Positions 6,420-7,756 of a stretch of 7,756 nt of DNA are shown here, in pieces (the first letter of the stretch is position 1; each line of letters begins with the position of its first letter). The DNA is taken from NCBI GenBank assembly GCA_902496265.1, contig CABVAD010000052.1, positions 1 to 7,756 on the forward strand, given 5' to 3'. The notes under the pieces were generated by a model. That model searched no databases, was not told the origin of the DNA, and saw nothing but the letters and a program-made list of their open reading frames with translations. This stretch comes from an uncultured Oscillospiraceae bacterium (GTDB lineage: Bacteria > Bacillota > Clostridia > Oscillospirales > Acutalibacteraceae). The translations under genes and the position numbers were made by a program.

Positions 6420-7756
6420 GGAAAATTTTGAGCAATGGATAGAATATCTGGACGGCGAATTAAAGCCTGACAAAAGCTTTGATATAATAAAAAGAGAGCT
6501 TGAAATAGGCGCAAGGCGTGCGGCGCTTTACTTTATCGACGGCTTTATTAAGGACGAGGTATACGAAAAAATACTTGAATTTCTTTACAAGCAGACCCCC
6601 GATGATATTGCTAAAATTGCCGATATGACAGAGTTCGCACGGCTTAAAATGCCCTATGTTGAGGTTGACAGCACGGACGATAAGCAGGCGGCGGTAACGG
6701 CGGTGCTTTCAGGCCCGTCGGTGCTTATTGTAGACGGCATAAGCGGCGCTCTTATGATAGATACCCGCACCTATCCCGCGCGCGGGGTGGAAGAGCCGCA
6801 GAAGGACAAGTCGTTAAGGGGAGCAAGAGACGGCTTTGTGGAAACCCTTGTTATGAACACCGCTATGATAAGGCGAAGAATACGAGACAGCAGGCTTAGA
6901 ATGGAGTATATGCAGATAGGGAGCGGCACAAAGCTTGACATAGCGATAAGCTACCTCGACGGGGTCGCGGACGGGCGTATGCTTAATATTTTAAGGAACA
7001 AACTTCAAAATATGGAGCTTAACGGCGCGTCTATGACCCAGCAGGCGATTGCCGAAAAGCTCCAGAAAAACGCATTTTTCAATCCATTTCCGAAATTCAA
7101 GACCACCGAGCGCCCCGACTACGCCTCCGCCTGTATTTTCGACGGCAGAATTGTGCTTATTATGGATAATTCGCCCTCGGTTATGATAATGCCGATTTCG
7201 CTTTCCGACTTTTTCAGGGAAACCGACGATTATTATTTTCAGCCCATTGTCGCAAGCTATACGCGGATTATAAGAATGGCGGTATCGATTGCAAACGTTA
7301 TTATAACCCCGCTTTATCTGCTGCTTGTTAACAATCCGAGCATAGTGCCGCGCTGGCTGAATGTTGTTATGCCGAACGAAACAGGGCAGATACCCTTGTT
7401 CTTACAGTTCTTAATACTCGAATTTATGGTTGACGGGCTTAGACTTGCCTCGCTTAACACCCCCGATTCTCTTTCAAATTCATTAGGCATTGTCGGCGGT
7501 CTTCTGCTCTCCCAGTTTGCTATTGACGCGGGCTGGTTTATAACCGAGGCTATACTTTTTATGGCGTTTATCACGATAGCGAGCTTTTCTCTGCCGAGCT
7601 TTGAGATGGGCTACGCTATGAAATTCGAGCGGCTACTGCTGCTTCTCACGACCCAGCTTTTAGGCGTTTGGGGCTTTATAGGCGGTATAATTTTCATTTT
7701 CATATGTATGCTCTTAATCAAGACCCTTTCGGGCAGGAATTATCTGTATCCGATTA
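6418..7756 (+). CDS. spoVAF: SpoVAF-like spore germination protein (GerA family), 3' end cut by window
   Basis: Membrane protein of the GerA/SpoVAF family. In Bacillus, SpoVAF is made in the forespore, sits in the spore inner membrane and amplifies the germination signal, reportedly as an ion channel with partner FigP. The soluble N-terminal part (about 1-280) has SLRGARDGF (132-140), NTAMIRRRIRD (147-157), GSGTKLDIAISYL, ERPD (231-234) and DNSPSV (250-255). The D-x-SPSV form and the early SFD segment resemble SpoVAF more than nutrient-receptor GerAA proteins, which I recall as DGTPFV there. Hydrophobic segments follow at about 284-304, 322-342, 355-375, 376-395 and 405-435. 446 codons are visible; Bacillus SpoVAF has about 493, so roughly the last 45 residues are missing. 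The start is TTG, set close behind the hairpin at 6373-6409. No other spoVA or ger gene lies upstream; what follows is outside the window. A GerAA-type receptor subunit remains the alternative. Confidence 0.85.
   Translation, partial: MENFEQWIEYLDGELKPDKSFDIIKRELEIGARRAALYFIDGFIKDEVYEKILEFLYKQTPDDIAKIADMTEFARLKMPYVEVDSTDDKQAAVTAVLSGPSVLIVDGISGALMIDTRTYPARGVEEPQKDKSLRGARDGFVETLVMNTAMIRRRIRDSRLRMEYMQIGSGTKLDIAISYLDGVADGRMLNILRNKLQNMELNGASMTQQAIAEKLQKNAFFNPFPKFKTTERPDYASACIFDGRIVLIMDNSPSVMIMPISLSDFFRETDDYYFQPIVASYTRIIRMAVSIANVIITPLYLLLVNNPSIVPRWLNVVMPNETGQIPLFLQFLILEFMVDGLRLASLNTPDSLSNSLGIVGGLLLSQFAIDAGWFITEAILFMAFITIASFSLPSFEMGYAMKFERLLLLLTTQLLGVWGFIGGIIFIFICMLLIKTLSGRNYLYPI

Noticed and set aside
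7314..7574. An 86-codon minus-strand open frame opposite the SpoVAF-like gene.
   Set aside because: The plus-strand frame here encodes the conserved membrane segments of the GerA family; the antisense frame has no domain and is a shadow.
1..7756. A novel defence, CRISPR or mobile system.
   Set aside because: All six genes belong to known families, there are no repeat arrays, no integrase, transposase or attachment-like repeats, and base composition looks even along the window.

Overview
The window is a compact, single-strand stretch of a bacterial chromosome with six protein genes, all on the + strand. It looks like an endospore-forming Bacillota, most likely a Clostridia-class anaerobe. The reasons are a GerA/SpoVAF-type germination protein, a DnaD-domain protein paired with a DnaI-type helicase loader, a UgtP-like glycolipid glycosyltransferase, strong purine-rich ribosome binding sites, TTG start codons and a consensus SigA promoter. 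GC content appears moderate (estimated by eye). Genus or family cannot be fixed from this sequence alone.

Layout: positions 1-117 are intergenic and carry a near-perfect SigA promoter (TTGACA, 17 bases, TATACT) followed by a strong ribosome binding site. Next come a GT28/MGDG-synthase-like glycosyltransferase (118-1248), an FAD-dependent oxidoreductase of unknown substrate (1273-2475), a DnaD-domain replication protein with two C-terminal DnaD-type modules (2543-3448), a DnaI/DnaC-type AAA+ helicase loader (3458-4432), the tRNA-modifying flavoenzyme MnmG (4467-6335, TTG start) and the first ~446 codons of a SpoVAF-like germination membrane protein (6418 to the window end, TTG start). Gaps are 24, 67, 9, 34 and 82 bases, so the first five genes could be one transcription unit read from the promoter at 59-87. 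The only clear candidate break is a long hairpin followed by a T-rich run at 6373-6419, just before the SpoVAF-like gene.

How the genes fit together: the DnaD-like and DnaI-like proteins form an obvious functional pair that loads the replicative helicase. MnmG is a housekeeping tRNA modifier that usually sits with mnmE and rsmG, neither of which is next to it here. The glycosyltransferase probably acts on membrane glycolipids. The FAD enzyme has no assigned substrate. The SpoVAF-like protein belongs to spore germination. I see no mobile element, CRISPR array, RNA gene, toxin-antitoxin or defence gene, and I do not see a convincing undescribed system. The points most worth checking are the hairpin that appears to bury the ribosome binding site of the SpoVAF-like gene, the unusual company of mnmG, and the unknown FAD enzyme.
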